A stretch of DNA of 64,000 bases from assembly GCA_964502095.1 (NCBI GenBank), contig CAZCUF010000007.1, forward strand, positions 111,731-175,730, in the 5' to 3' direction. Both the position numbers and the translations under genes were made by a program. Every line of letters begins with the position of its first letter. The stretch's first letter is position 1. Positions 25,784 to 33,597 of this stretch are shown piece after piece. A model generated the notes under the pieces. It did no database searches and had not been told where the DNA came from. It saw only the letters and a program-made list of their open reading frames with translations. The DNA comes from JACPVF01 sp964502095 (GTDB lineage: Bacteria; Chloroflexota; Anaerolineae; Anaerolineales; Villigracilaceae).

Positions 25784-25833
25784 TTTCCTCTTTCGTCTTT
25801 CATTGCAATGCAGGAAAGACGAAAGAGGAAAGA
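25784..25833 (+). repeat. perfect 19-base inverted repeat
   Basis: CTTTCCTCTTTCGTCTTTC (25784-25802) is exactly complementary to GAAAGACGAAAGAGGAAAG (25815-25833) around a 12-base loop. It starts five bases after the KpsC/KpsS-like gene and ends 20 bases before the next ATG. The arms are purely pyrimidine/purine plus one G/C step. A terminator, attenuator or dispersed repeat are all possible. Confidence 0.8.
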
Positions 25834-25853
25834 GGCACGGTTGCGAAACTAAC

Positions 25854-26675
25854 ATGACTGAAGACACGAAGAAAAAAGTCCGCGAGTTTTACGACGAGAT
25901 CGGCTGGCGGCAGGAGGACGACGGGAATTACCAAAACGCCCGTTACGAAGACCTGCGCCCCGTCTCGCGTGAATACATCCACAAGACGCGCTTGCGGGTG
26001 ATGAACGGATTGATTCACACAGGCAAACTCCTGCTCGATGCGGGTTCGGGTCCAGTGCAGTATGAAGAATACAAAGTCTACTCGCAGGGATACCAAAAGC
26101 GCGTGTGCCTCGATATTTCCATTCAGGCGTTACGCGAAGCGCGGACTCGTATCGGCGATCATGGCTTGTTCGTCGTCGGCGACCTCGCCAACCTCCCGTT
26201 CAAAGCCGACGCGTTCGACGGCGCGGTATCCATGCACGCGATTCATCACCTCGCCCTCACTGAACACCCGAAAGCGTATGCAGAAATCCATCGCGTGCTT
26301 GCAAGCGGACGAAGCGCGGCAATCGTCAACGGCTGGCATGATCCGTTGCTCAGCCGCTTAGCCGAACCGTTGATCGGTCTCATGCGCAAACTTTCGGGTC
26401 GTTCTGCGAAAAAGAAAAAAGAATGGCTCACCGAAGAAGACCCCGCAGGAACGTTCGTGCAAAAAATGACTCCCGCGTGGCTCAAGCGCGAGATCGGCTC
26501 GCAGATGAACATCGAGATTCAACCGTGGCGCAGTTTGAGCACGCGCATTTTGAGAAATTTTGTCCGTCCGTTTGGCGGGCGCGCGTTTTTGCGGTTCGTG
26601 TTTTGGCTCGAAGGTGTGTTCCCAAAATTTTTCGGCGAAAACGGACAATATCCGTTGATCGTTATTAGAAAATAG
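25854..26675 (+). CDS. class I SAM-dependent methyltransferase
   Basis: A 273-residue methyltransferase with LLLDAGSGPVQYEEY (motif I), VCLDISIQALREAR (motif post-I) and DGAVSMHAIHHL, which is the UbiE-like pattern. An N-terminal helical cap (KKKVREFYDEIGWRQED) is common in glycan methyltransferases. ATG 25854 is the first start after the long inverted repeat. The substrate is not deducible. Confidence 0.8.
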   Translation: MTEDTKKKVREFYDEIGWRQEDDGNYQNARYEDLRPVSREYIHKTRLRVMNGLIHTGKLLLDAGSGPVQYEEYKVYSQGYQKRVCLDISIQALREARTRIGDHGLFVVGDLANLPFKADAFDGAVSMHAIHHLALTEHPKAYAEIHRVLASGRSAAIVNGWHDPLLSRLAEPLIGLMRKLSGRSAKKKKEWLTEEDPAGTFVQKMTPAWLKREIGSQMNIEIQPWRSLSTRILRNFVRPFGGRAFLRFVFWLEGVFPKFFGENGQYPLIVIRK

Positions 26676-26726
26676 GGAGACAAGCCTTCCCTTAATGCGC
26701 CCTACTCACTATACTCTGGAGTTCTT

Positions 26727-27737
26727 ATGAATTGGAAAAATCAAGTAGTACTCGTCACCGGCGGAACCGGTTCCTTTGGCAGAAAGTTTACGAAGATTCT
26801 GCTGGAAGAAAGAAAGCCGAAGAAGATCATCATCTTCAGCCGCGACGAATTGAAACAGCACGAAATGCGTGTCGGTGGATTCGACCAGGACAATCTGCGT
26901 TATTTCATCGGCGATGTGCGCGACCGCGACCGGCTGACCCGCGCCATGCACAGCGTGGATATCGTTGTCCATGCCGCGGCGCTCAAGCAGGTACCAGCCT
27001 GCGAATATAACCCCATGGAAGCGGTCAAGACCAATATCATGGGCACCTCCAATGTGCTCGAAGCCGCGTTGGATTCGGGCGTGCAAAAAGTGATGACGAT
27101 CAGCACCGATAAGGCGGTCAACCCGGCGAATTTATACGGCGCTACGAAACTGGCGGCTGAGAAGGTCACGATTCAGAGTAACGCCTACGCGGCAGATACG
27201 GCGACCCGCTACGCGTGCGTCCGATACGGAAATGTGGTCGGCTCGCGCGGCTCGGTCGTTCCGATCTTTCTCAAACAACGGCAGAACGGCAAAATCACCG
27301 TCACAGACGACCGTATGACGCGCTTTTGGTTGTCGCTCGAACAAGGCGTGCGTTTCGTTATTGACTGCATCGAGCGTATGCATGGCGGCGAAGTGTTTGT
27401 GCCGAAGATTCCCAGCATGAAAGTGATCGACCTGGCCAAAGCCATCGCGCCGAATGCTGAAGTGGAGATCATTGGGATTCGCCCCGGCGAAAAACTGCAT
27501 GAAGTATTGATCTCGGAGGACGAGGCCCGCCATACGGTGGAACTGTCGAAGATGTTCGTCGTTCAACCGGCAGAGGCCAGCTGGTTCGGTTATAACTGGC
27601 AGAACAGGGGTAAATTGCTGGAGGTCGGTTATTCGTATTCGAGCGATAATAATAGTGAGTGGCTCGACCTCGATGGGATTCGAAAGTACATCGCACCTTT
27701 TGACGAACAATATTTGCAGGGAAAACTCGAAGGCTAG
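26727..27737 (+). CDS. pseB: UDP-N-acetylglucosamine 4,6-dehydratase, PseB/FlaA1-type
   Basis: Short FlaA1-type inverting or retaining 4,6-dehydratase (336 residues) acting on UDP-GlcNAc, the first step toward pseudaminic acid or other 6-deoxy amino sugars. Visible motifs: TGGTGSFGRKF near residues 11-21, HAAALKQVPACEYNP, STDKAVNPANLYGATK with Y137 and K141, and RYGNVVGSRGSVVPIF. It is followed after 15 bases by an RmlD-like reductase and then a sialate synthase family gene. The aminotransferase and hydrolase expected for a full pseudaminic pathway are not adjacent, so the final sugar is uncertain. Confidence 0.88.
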   Translation: MNWKNQVVLVTGGTGSFGRKFTKILLEERKPKKIIIFSRDELKQHEMRVGGFDQDNLRYFIGDVRDRDRLTRAMHSVDIVVHAAALKQVPACEYNPMEAVKTNIMGTSNVLEAALDSGVQKVMTISTDKAVNPANLYGATKLAAEKVTIQSNAYAADTATRYACVRYGNVVGSRGSVVPIFLKQRQNGKITVTDDRMTRFWLSLEQGVRFVIDCIERMHGGEVFVPKIPSMKVIDLAKAIAPNAEVEIIGIRPGEKLHEVLISEDEARHTVELSKMFVVQPAEASWFGYNWQNRGKLLEVGYSYSSDNNSEWLDLDGIRKYIAPFDEQYLQGKLEG

Positions 27738-27752
27738 TTTTTTGGAGGAAGC

Positions 27753-28667
27753 ATGAAACTCCTCGTTACCGGCGCAAGCGGCCTGCTCGGACTCAACCTC
27801 GCTCTGGAGGCCATGCCCGCGCAGGAGGTCATCGCGGTGGACCGCGGCAGGCTGGTCAAGCCGCCGTTTCAGGTGGTGAAGGGATTTTTGCTCGCGCCCG
27901 GCGCGGTCGATTCGATTCTCGACCAGGCCAAGCCCGATTGGGTCATTCACTGCGCGGCGCTGGCGGACCTCGAGGCCTGCGAGGAAGACCCAAGCCTGGC
28001 ACGGCGCCTCAACGCGGAACTTCCCGGTCAACTGGCTTATGCCTGCGTCCAGCGCGGCATCTCGCTCGTGCATATCTCCACCGACGCGGTCTTTGATGGT
28101 CAGAAAAACGGCGCCTATACGGAGGAAGACGCGCCGAATCCGCTTGGCGTGTATGCCCAGACCAAGTTCGATGGCGAACGCGCAGTCCTGGACGTAAATC
28201 CCAGTGCGATTGTGGCGCGCGTTAACTTCTACGGCTGGAGTCCCACTGGAAAACGGTCGCTGGCCGAGTTCTTCTTTCATAATCTCACGAACAGTAAATC
28301 CATGAGCGGGTTTACGGATGTGATCTTCTGCCCGATGCTGGTCAATCACCTGGCGCAGGTTTTGATCAGCATGTTGCAAAAAGGCTTGAAGGGCCTGTAT
28401 CACGTAGTGGGCCCGGAAGCGATGAGCAAGTATCAGTTCGGGGTGGAGATCGCTCGCAAGTTTCGCCTGCAGGAGAGTGAAATTTCGCCCAAGTCCATCC
28501 TCTCGTCCAGCCTGACCGCCCGCCGTTCCCACAATTTGTGGCTTTCCACCCGCAAGTTGTCCACAGATTTAGGCCAGACTCTCCCCACCTTCTCCACAGG
28601 CTTGAACGAGTTTTATGAACAATACCAGCAAGGTTATTCACAGAAAATACGAAGTTATCTACAATAA
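27753..28667 (+). CDS. RmlD-like NAD(P)-dependent sugar reductase
   Basis: A 304-residue SDR of the RmlD substrate-binding family. N-terminal VTGASGLLGLNLA, then HCAALADLEACEEDP, the VHISTDAVFDG segment and LGVYAQTKFDGE with the Y-x3-K motif. GGAGGAA precedes ATG 27753. Such proteins often follow PseB-like dehydratases and reduce 4-keto-6-deoxy amino sugars (for example to FucNAc-type products). The last 40 or so residues run into a region with DnaA-box-like motifs; the tail QQGYSQKIRSYLQ has no clear counterpart in the family. Confidence 0.75.
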   Translation: MKLLVTGASGLLGLNLALEAMPAQEVIAVDRGRLVKPPFQVVKGFLLAPGAVDSILDQAKPDWVIHCAALADLEACEEDPSLARRLNAELPGQLAYACVQRGISLVHISTDAVFDGQKNGAYTEEDAPNPLGVYAQTKFDGERAVLDVNPSAIVARVNFYGWSPTGKRSLAEFFFHNLTNSKSMSGFTDVIFCPMLVNHLAQVLISMLQKGLKGLYHVVGPEAMSKYQFGVEIARKFRLQESEISPKSILSSSLTARRSHNLWLSTRKLSTDLGQTLPTFSTGLNEFYEQYQQGYSQKIRSYLQ

Positions 28668-28748
28668 CGGAACTTTTTGCCGGTAGATATTCGTTCCTGT
28701 CCACATTTATCGGGCAGGTTATCCACAGAAAATGGACGGTTATCCACA
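28557..28748 (+). promoter_or_regulatory. cluster of DnaA-box-like sites in helical phase
   Basis: Seven sites close to the DnaA box TTATNCACA lie on one strand: 28557 TTGTCCACA, 28590 TTCTCCACA, 28634 TTATTCACA, 28655 TTATCTACA, 28697 CTGTCCACA, 28719 and 28740 TTATCCACA. Start-to-start distances are 33, 44, 21, 42, 22 and 21 bases, near multiples of one helical turn. The first two are in coding sequence and may be chance. The other five are in or at the 28668-28871 gap and include two copies of a two-box module. A DnaA-titration site or origin-like element is possible; no dnaA gene is nearby. Confidence 0.5.
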
Positions 28749-28758
28749 GGCCAGATGA

Positions 28759-28857
28759 GGGTAGTTGGTAAATTGGTAAATTGGTAGTTGGTAGATTGGT
28801 AGCTGGGTTTTGTCAATCAACCTGCTATATCCCAATTTACCAAGCCCTAATCTACCC
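28759..28857 (+). repeat. AT-rich tandem GGTAAATT tract and inverted copy
   Basis: GGGTAGTTGGTAAATTGG and related units run from 28759 to about 28803, and a complementary copy (CCCAATTTACC ... TCTACCC) lies at 28831-28857. Together they can fold into a long imperfect hairpin directly upstream of the sialate synthase start. Confidence 0.65.
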
Positions 28858-28871
28858 GCATGGAGGACAAC

Positions 28872-29939
28872 ATGGAAATCAAATTTGGAAATCGCACAAT
28901 CGGCTTGAACCATCCCACCTATTTCATCGCCGACATCGCCGCCAACCACGACGGCGATTTAGAGCGGGCGAAACTGCTTATCCGCTTGGCGAAAGAGGCG
29001 GGAGCGGATGCCGCCAAGTTCCAGAATTTCGACGCGCCGAAGATCGTCTCGGATTACGGTTTCTCACACATGAACGCGCAGGTCAGTCACCAGGCAACGT
29101 GGAAGAAATCGGTGACCGAGGTCTACCGCGCCGCGTCCATTCCCTTCGAGTGGACGATGACTTTGGGCGAAGAATGTCAGGAAGTGGGCATTGACTATTT
29201 CTCGTCGCCGTATGATTTCGACGCGATTGATTTTCTCGACCCATATGTGCCTGTTTACAAAGCTGGCTCCGGCGAGATCGATTGGATCGAAGCGCTGGAA
29301 CGCATGGCGAGCAAGGGCAAACCGTTCTTTGTTGCTACGGGCGCGTCCACGATCGGCGAAGTGCAGAAGGCTGTCCATGCGATTCTCAAGATCAACAAAC
29401 AACTCGTGTTGATGCAATGCAACACGAATTACACCGCCAGCCCGAACAACTACGACCATTTGCATATCAACGTATTGAAGACCTACGCGACGATGTTCCC
29501 CGATGTGATTCTGGGACTCTCCGACCACACGCACGCGGTCGCTCCCGTTCTCGGCGCGGTGACGCTTGGCGCGCGCGTCATCGAGCGTCACTTCACCGAC
29601 AGCAACGACCGCGAAGGTCCCGACCACAAGTTTGCGATGGATCCCGCCAAGTGGGCGCGCATGGTTGAAGAGACGCGCCTGCTCGAGCGTTCGCTTGGCT
29701 CTCCCGATAAATTCATTGCAGGCAACGAGCAAGAGACGCAGATCGTGCAACGCCGCTGTCTGCGCGCGGCGCGCGCTATCAAGGCGGGCGAAGTATTCAC
29801 GCGAGAGATGATCGATGTTCTTCGGCCCGCGACGCCAGGCGCGATCAAGCCCGACCAGATTCAAAATGTCATTGGCACAAAGGCGTTGACGGATATGCCG
29901 ATGGGCAAGGAATTGCGCTGGACGGATTTAGGCGCGTAA
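28872..29939 (+). CDS. N-acetylneuraminate synthase family protein with SAF domain (NeuB/PseI/SpsE-like)
   Basis: A 355-residue nonulosonate synthase that condenses a six-carbon sugar with phosphoenolpyruvate. The TIM-barrel part has IADIAANHDGDLERA, ADAAKFQNF, the AGSGEID substrate loop, CNTNYTASPNNYDHL and GLSDHTH. Residues about 290-355 (CLRAARAIKAGEVFTREMID onward) form the SAF antifreeze-like domain that closes the active site of the partner subunit. I chose ATG 28872 because GGAGG at 28862-28866 sits just before it; the upstream ATG at 28860 overlaps that site. The specific product (Neu, Leg or Pse type) cannot be decided. Confidence 0.88.
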   Translation: MEIKFGNRTIGLNHPTYFIADIAANHDGDLERAKLLIRLAKEAGADAAKFQNFDAPKIVSDYGFSHMNAQVSHQATWKKSVTEVYRAASIPFEWTMTLGEECQEVGIDYFSSPYDFDAIDFLDPYVPVYKAGSGEIDWIEALERMASKGKPFFVATGASTIGEVQKAVHAILKINKQLVLMQCNTNYTASPNNYDHLHINVLKTYATMFPDVILGLSDHTHAVAPVLGAVTLGARVIERHFTDSNDREGPDHKFAMDPAKWARMVEETRLLERSLGSPDKFIAGNEQETQIVQRRCLRAARAIKAGEVFTREMIDVLRPATPGAIKPDQIQNVIGTKALTDMPMGKELRWTDLGA

Positions 29940-29954
29940 ATATTTTTATGGCGC

Positions 29955-29982
29955 GTAGGGGCGGACGGCCGTCCGCCCTTAC
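29955..29982 (+). repeat. 12-base hairpin in intergenic gap
   Basis: GTAGGGGCGGAC pairs with GTCCGCCCTTAC around a GGCC loop, with one G-T pair. It fills most of the space between the sialate synthase stop and ATG 29990 and looks like a dispersed intergenic repeat. It could also weaken downstream expression. Confidence 0.65.
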
Positions 29983-29989
29983 AAATGAT

Positions 29990-31138
29990 ATGAAAATTAT
30001 TTATTTCAGCAAGAATTACACCCCGCACGATTATCGGTTTCTGTTTTCGTTGTCGCAGACAAAACACGAAGTCTATTTTTTGCAGTTGGAGGCGACGACT
30101 CGACAGACAGAGGATCGTCCAGTCCCTGAGAATATTCAGCAAATCCTATGGGCAGGTGGGCGAAGCGAATTCCGCTGGCGGGATGTGCCACGCCTCGCCT
30201 TGGATTTAAAACGCGTCATTCGGGAACTCAAGCCTGATCTCGTGCACGCCGGCCCGATCCAAACTTGTGCGTTTCTCGCCGCGCTGACGGGTTTTCGCCC
30301 GATCCTGACCATGTCCTGGGGCTTCGATTTGATGCAGGATGTTCATCGCAACCGCTGGTGGGAATGGGTCACGCGTTATACGTTGAAACATTCCGTGTAT
30401 TTCATCAGCGACGCGCATGTGACGCGCGATAAAGCGGTGAAATATGGCATGGACCCCGAGCGTACGGTAGTATTCCCCTGGGGCGTGGATTTGGAGCGCT
30501 TTCGTCCTGCTCCCAAATCGCGGACGTCGAATGCCGCGAAACAAGAAAGCGGAGATAAAAAACGAAAAACACGCAGTGCAAAGCGCGAATCGTTCAGCCT
30601 GTTTTGCAATCGTTCATGGGAGCCGCGCTACGGGGTGGACGTTTTAGCGAAAGCTTATGTCAAAGTCGCGGCGAGCAGGCCCGAGGTCGGTTTGATTCTG
30701 TTGGGTGGAGGTTCGCAGGGCGCGGCGCTTCGTCAAATCCTGCAAGACGGCGGCGTGCTGGAGCGCGTCTATTTCGGCGGACAGGTCTCGCAGAATGACC
30801 TGCCGGACTGGTATCATATGGCTGACTTGTATCTCTCGCCTTCGCACGTGGACGGGTCGTCGGTCTCGTTGATGGAGGCGCTGGCTTGCGGCCTGCCCGC
30901 GTTGGTTTCGGATATTCCGGCCAACCGCGAATGGGTGACCGACGGAGAGAATGGCTGGCTCTTCCGCGATGGCGATGTGAACGATCTGGCCGCCAAAATT
31001 ATATGGGCCATCGAGAATCGCAAGTCGCTGGATAAGATCGGCGCTCAGGCGCGTGCGACGGCTGAAGCCCGCGCCGATTGGAGGAAGAATGCGGCGATTT
31101 TGCTGCAAACGTATCAAATCGTTGTCAAGTTGGTTTAG
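29990..31138 (+). CDS. glycosyltransferase family 4
   Basis: A 382-residue GT-B transferase: SKNYTPHDYRFL at the N-terminus, HAGPIQTCAFLAALTG, PWGVDLERFRP at the domain boundary, then LLGGGSQGAAL and the SPSHVDGSSVSLMEALACGL motif near residues 282-301 with its conserved glutamate. I chose ATG 29990, after the hairpin; an earlier ATG at 29948 would translate the repeat. A lysine-rich linker (near residues 181-202) separates the two domains and is longer than usual. Sugar specificity is unknown. Confidence 0.85.
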   Translation: MKIIYFSKNYTPHDYRFLFSLSQTKHEVYFLQLEATTRQTEDRPVPENIQQILWAGGRSEFRWRDVPRLALDLKRVIRELKPDLVHAGPIQTCAFLAALTGFRPILTMSWGFDLMQDVHRNRWWEWVTRYTLKHSVYFISDAHVTRDKAVKYGMDPERTVVFPWGVDLERFRPAPKSRTSNAAKQESGDKKRKTRSAKRESFSLFCNRSWEPRYGVDVLAKAYVKVAASRPEVGLILLGGGSQGAALRQILQDGGVLERVYFGGQVSQNDLPDWYHMADLYLSPSHVDGSSVSLMEALACGLPALVSDIPANREWVTDGENGWLFRDGDVNDLAAKIIWAIENRKSLDKIGAQARATAEARADWRKNAAILLQTYQIVVKLV

Positions 31139-31147
31139 GAGGCTCCT

Positions 31148-31435
31148 ATGATTCTTTCGCTGATTTTCGTAATTCTCGTATCGATTGGCGCGGTGTTCTT
31201 CGCATTGCAGAACAATCAGTTGGTGGATATTTCGCTGTTTGGTTATCCCGTGAGCGGCGCGATCGGGTTGTTCCTGTTGATCGCCGTGGGGATCGGTATT
31301 CTGCTGGGTGTGATCCTGATGTTGCCGGGCCTGATCAAACGCAACTGGTCGTTGAGCCGCCAGCAGAAGCAGATTGCCAATTTGGCGCAGAAACCGGCCA
31401 AAAAGTCCGGGGAGAGCGCCGGATCGAAGAAGTAA
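31148..31435 (+). CDS. LapA/DUF1049-like small membrane protein
   Basis: A 95-residue protein with two hydrophobic helices (about residues 3-22 and 37-60), FFALQNNQLVDISLFGY between them, and a basic C-terminal tail (KKSGESAGSKK). This is the LapA/YciS-like layout of proteins implicated in lipopolysaccharide assembly. A paralogue with the same layout is at 35013-35348. A strong AGGAGG at 31137-31142 precedes the ATG. Confidence 0.8.
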   Translation: MILSLIFVILVSIGAVFFALQNNQLVDISLFGYPVSGAIGLFLLIAVGIGILLGVILMLPGLIKRNWSLSRQQKQIANLAQKPAKKSGESAGSKK

Positions 31436-31456
31436 AAATATCTCAGGAGGGCTTGC

Positions 31457-32212
31457 ATGCCGGAAGAAAAGGAATTTCAAAATGCCTGGGTAGTGGTGAC
31501 AGGCGGTTCGCGGGGAATTGGTCATGCCATCACGTTGGATTTTGCGGGGCGCGGCGCGAATGTGGCGATTGTATATCTCGAACATCATGCCGCGGCGGAT
31601 GAGACCGTGCAGGCCGCGCGCGCGAAAGGCGTTCAGGCTGAGAAGATTCAGGTGGATGTCAGCGATCACGCGGCTATTCAAGAAGCCCTTACGAAGATCA
31701 TTGCCGCGCATGGGCAGGTCGATGTACTGGTCAATTGCGCGGGGATCAACCGCGATAAGACGCTTGCCAAGCTGGCCGTCGAACAATGGCAGGAGGTGAT
31801 CGATACAAACTTGACGGGCGCGTTCAATTGCAGTAAAGCGGTATGGGAGCCTATGAAGGCGCGCAAATATGGCCGCATCATCAGTATCAGCTCGATCATC
31901 GGCCAGGCGGGCGGGTTCGGCCAGACGAATTATTCGGCGTCGAAAGCCGGATTGTTGGGTTTCACCAAGTCGCTGGCTCAGGAGGGCGCGCGCAACGGCA
32001 TTACGGTCAATGCGGTTTGCCCGGGATTCATCGATACGGATATGGTGCGCGCCATGCCTGCCGATGTTCTGGATGGGATCGTCAAGCGGATTCCGGTTCA
32101 GCGTTTGGGTTTGCCCGAAGAGATCGCTCGCGCGGTGACCTTTCTGGCCTCGCCCCAATCGGCTTACATTACGGGACAGGCGATCAACGTCAACGGCGGC
32201 CTGTATATGTAA
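31457..32212 (+). CDS. SDR oxidoreductase, FabG-like (3-oxoacyl-ACP reductase type)
   Basis: Classical short-chain dehydrogenase of 251 residues: VVTGGSRGIGHA near residues 13-24, NCAGINRD, SSIIGQAG with the catalytic Ser, Y159 and K163 in YSASKAG, and the PG-x-I-x-T motif CPGFIDTDMV. FabG is the closest well-known family, but glycan loci use such enzymes as sugar or acyl-chain reductases. The next gene is an AAC(3)-type acetyltransferase, so an acyl or amino sugar modification is possible. AGGAGG lies eight bases before the ATG. Confidence 0.85.
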   Translation: MPEEKEFQNAWVVVTGGSRGIGHAITLDFAGRGANVAIVYLEHHAAADETVQAARAKGVQAEKIQVDVSDHAAIQEALTKIIAAHGQVDVLVNCAGINRDKTLAKLAVEQWQEVIDTNLTGAFNCSKAVWEPMKARKYGRIISISSIIGQAGGFGQTNYSASKAGLLGFTKSLAQEGARNGITVNAVCPGFIDTDMVRAMPADVLDGIVKRIPVQRLGLPEEIARAVTFLASPQSAYITGQAINVNGGLYM

Positions 32213-32252
32213 ATTGGCGGCCGCAAAGAAATTCTTGTTGGGAAGAAAGACA

Positions 32253-33008
32253 ATGTTAACTCACGATGATCTCGTTGCTGGCTTTCGCGGACTGGGCGTG
32301 GAGCAGGGCGATACTCTGCTCGTCCATAGTTCGTACAAATCGTTCGGCGAGGTGGACGGCGGACCGCAGACGGTAATCCGCGCGTTGGAGGCGGCGCTTG
32401 GCGCGGAGGGGACGCTGATCATGCCGACGTTCAATTTTGATTTCAACAAAGGCGCGGCGTGGGATGTGCGGACGACGCCATCGAAGATGGGCGTGCTGAC
32501 GGAACTGGTGCGGCTCGACCCGCGCGCGAAGCGGGTCTTTCATCCGTTTTATTCGTTTGCGATTTTGGGGAAGCACGCCGAGGCGCTGGGAAGTCTGCGA
32601 TATAAAAGCGCGTATGAACGGAACTCGGTATTTGGTAAGTTGCGCGATCTCGATGCGAAGATCATGGTGATCGGGCTGTCGTACACGAACAGCATGACGT
32701 TCTTTCATCACATCGAACAAATGGAGGGTGTGGATTATCGTTTCTTGAAACAGTTCACGGGCGAAGTGACCGACGAGAACGGCAACACGTACACCGACAC
32801 GTTCGAGATGCTGGTGCGCGACATTGATAAAGGCGTTGTGACCGAGGTGGACCCAATGGGCGCGTTGATGGAGCAGGCTGGCGTGATTCAGTCTGCGAAG
32901 ATTGGCGAGGCGGATGTGAAGTTGATGAAGGTGAATGAAGTGTATGAGTTCACCGCGCGCGAGATGAGGCGCGATCCGCATTTGTTGTATTACATTGAGA
33001 AGAAGTAA
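32253..33008 (+). CDS. AAC(3)-family N-acetyltransferase
   Basis: A 251-residue member of the antibiotic N-acetyltransferase (aminoglycoside 3-N-acetyltransferase) fold: GVEQGDTLLVHSSYKSFG, then GTLIMPTFNFDF, the HPFYSFAILG stretch and the catalytic-type NSMTFFHHIEQM. In polysaccharide loci such proteins usually acetylate amino sugars rather than antibiotics, so I would not call it a resistance gene. GGAAG precedes ATG 32253; an upstream TTG at 32214 is less likely. The gene is followed within 6 bases by a palindromic repeat element. Confidence 0.82.
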   Translation: MLTHDDLVAGFRGLGVEQGDTLLVHSSYKSFGEVDGGPQTVIRALEAALGAEGTLIMPTFNFDFNKGAAWDVRTTPSKMGVLTELVRLDPRAKRVFHPFYSFAILGKHAEALGSLRYKSAYERNSVFGKLRDLDAKIMVIGLSYTNSMTFFHHIEQMEGVDYRFLKQFTGEVTDENGNTYTDTFEMLVRDIDKGVVTEVDPMGALMEQAGVIQSAKIGEADVKLMKVNEVYEFTAREMRRDPHLLYYIEKK

Positions 33009-33013
33009 ACTTG

Positions 33014-33086
33014 GTGGTTGAGTAGGCGACGGGAGTCTTTGAGTCTATGCAAAACTTCTTGCTTCCGTCGCCGTATCGAAACCACC
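33014..33086 (+). repeat. GGTGGTTGAGTA palindrome, forward, long loop
   Basis: GGTGGTTGAGTAGGCGACGG at the left pairs with CCGTCGCCGTATCGAAACC near the right, six bases after the acetyltransferase stop. It is the left outer palindrome of copy 1. Confidence 0.8.
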
Positions 33087-33133
33087 AGTAACCTGTAAAC
33101 CTGAAATTTGAAGTTGGTATGAAATTCGATAGT

Positions 33134-33181
33134 GTGGTTTCGATACGCCCCTCAAAGAGCATTCGGGGCTACTCAACCACC
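33134..33181 (-). repeat. GGTGGTTGAGTA palindrome, reverse
   Basis: GTGGTTTCGATACGCCCC pairs with GGGGCTACTCAACCAC. It is in the opposite orientation to the preceding copy and ends 21 bases before the GIY-YIG ATG. Confidence 0.8.
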
Positions 33182-33202
33182 GTTTGAAAACAAGAGATTT
33201 AA

Positions 33203-33532
33203 ATGGCTTGGATGTATATTCTTCAATGTTCTGATGACTCATATTATGTTGGGTCAACTAAGAATCTTGACTTACGCTTTTCACAGCATCAAAGTGGTAA
33301 AGGCTCAAAATATACATCTGGACGATTGCCAGTCACTCTGGTTTATTGTGAAGAATATGATCGCGTTTCCGATGCGTTTTACAGAGAGAAGCAAGTTCAA
33401 GGCTGGACTCGTCGCAAGCGTGAAGCCTTGATCAATGGAAGCCCAGAACTGTTGCCTGCGCTGGCGAAGAAGATTTTCGATAAAAGTAAAATTAGAGACA
33501 ACTCCATCGTTAAAGGTGAAATCGGTGGTTGA
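33203..33532 (+). CDS. small GIY-YIG nuclease-like protein (repeat associated)
   Basis: A 109-residue single-domain protein: WMYILQCSDDSYYVGSTKNL holds the MYI (GIY) and YVG (YIG) core, followed by the catalytic-type Arg in LRFSQH, YTSGRLPV, the LVYCEEYD strand and the conserved Glu in FYREKQVQGW. It resembles the UPF0213/YhbQ-type GIY-YIG family. The last residues (GEIGG) and the TGA stop are encoded inside the next palindrome (GGTGGTTGA at 33524-33532). It has the same length as, and by my count 75 identities in the first 95 residues with, the protein at 39400. Nuclease activity on the palindromes is a hypothesis. Confidence 0.85.
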   Translation: MAWMYILQCSDDSYYVGSTKNLDLRFSQHQSGKGSKYTSGRLPVTLVYCEEYDRVSDAFYREKQVQGWTRRKREALINGSPELLPALAKKIFDKSKIRDNSIVKGEIGG

Positions 33533-33570
33533 GTAGGGACGGTGATCGTCCGTCCTGTATCGAAACCACC
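33524..33570 (+). repeat. GGTGGTTGAGTA palindrome, forward, overlaps the GIY-YIG stop
   Basis: GGTGGTTGAGTAGGGACGG pairs with CCGTCCTGTATCGAAACC. Its TGA is the stop codon of the nuclease gene. Confidence 0.85.
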
Positions 33571-33597
33571 AATAAGCAAAGTAACTCTTGTTGCCTG

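Noticed and set aside
27132..28532. Minus-strand open frame of 466 codons
   Set aside because: It covers the PseB and RmlD-like genes in antisense and shows no domain; both + strand genes are firmly identified.
28557..28857. Chromosomal replication origin
   Set aside because: No dnaA, dnaN or other origin genes are nearby and gene direction does not change. Only a DnaA-box-like array can be supported, so it is reported as a candidate regulatory region.
30644..32158. Minus-strand open frame of 504 codons
   Set aside because: It runs antisense to the GT4, LapA-like and FabG-like genes, all of which have clear motifs; the antisense protein has none.
32253..33008. Aminoglycoside resistance gene
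   Set aside because: The fold is AAC(3)-like, but the neighbours are glycan genes and this family is used for sugar acetylation there; resistance cannot be supported.
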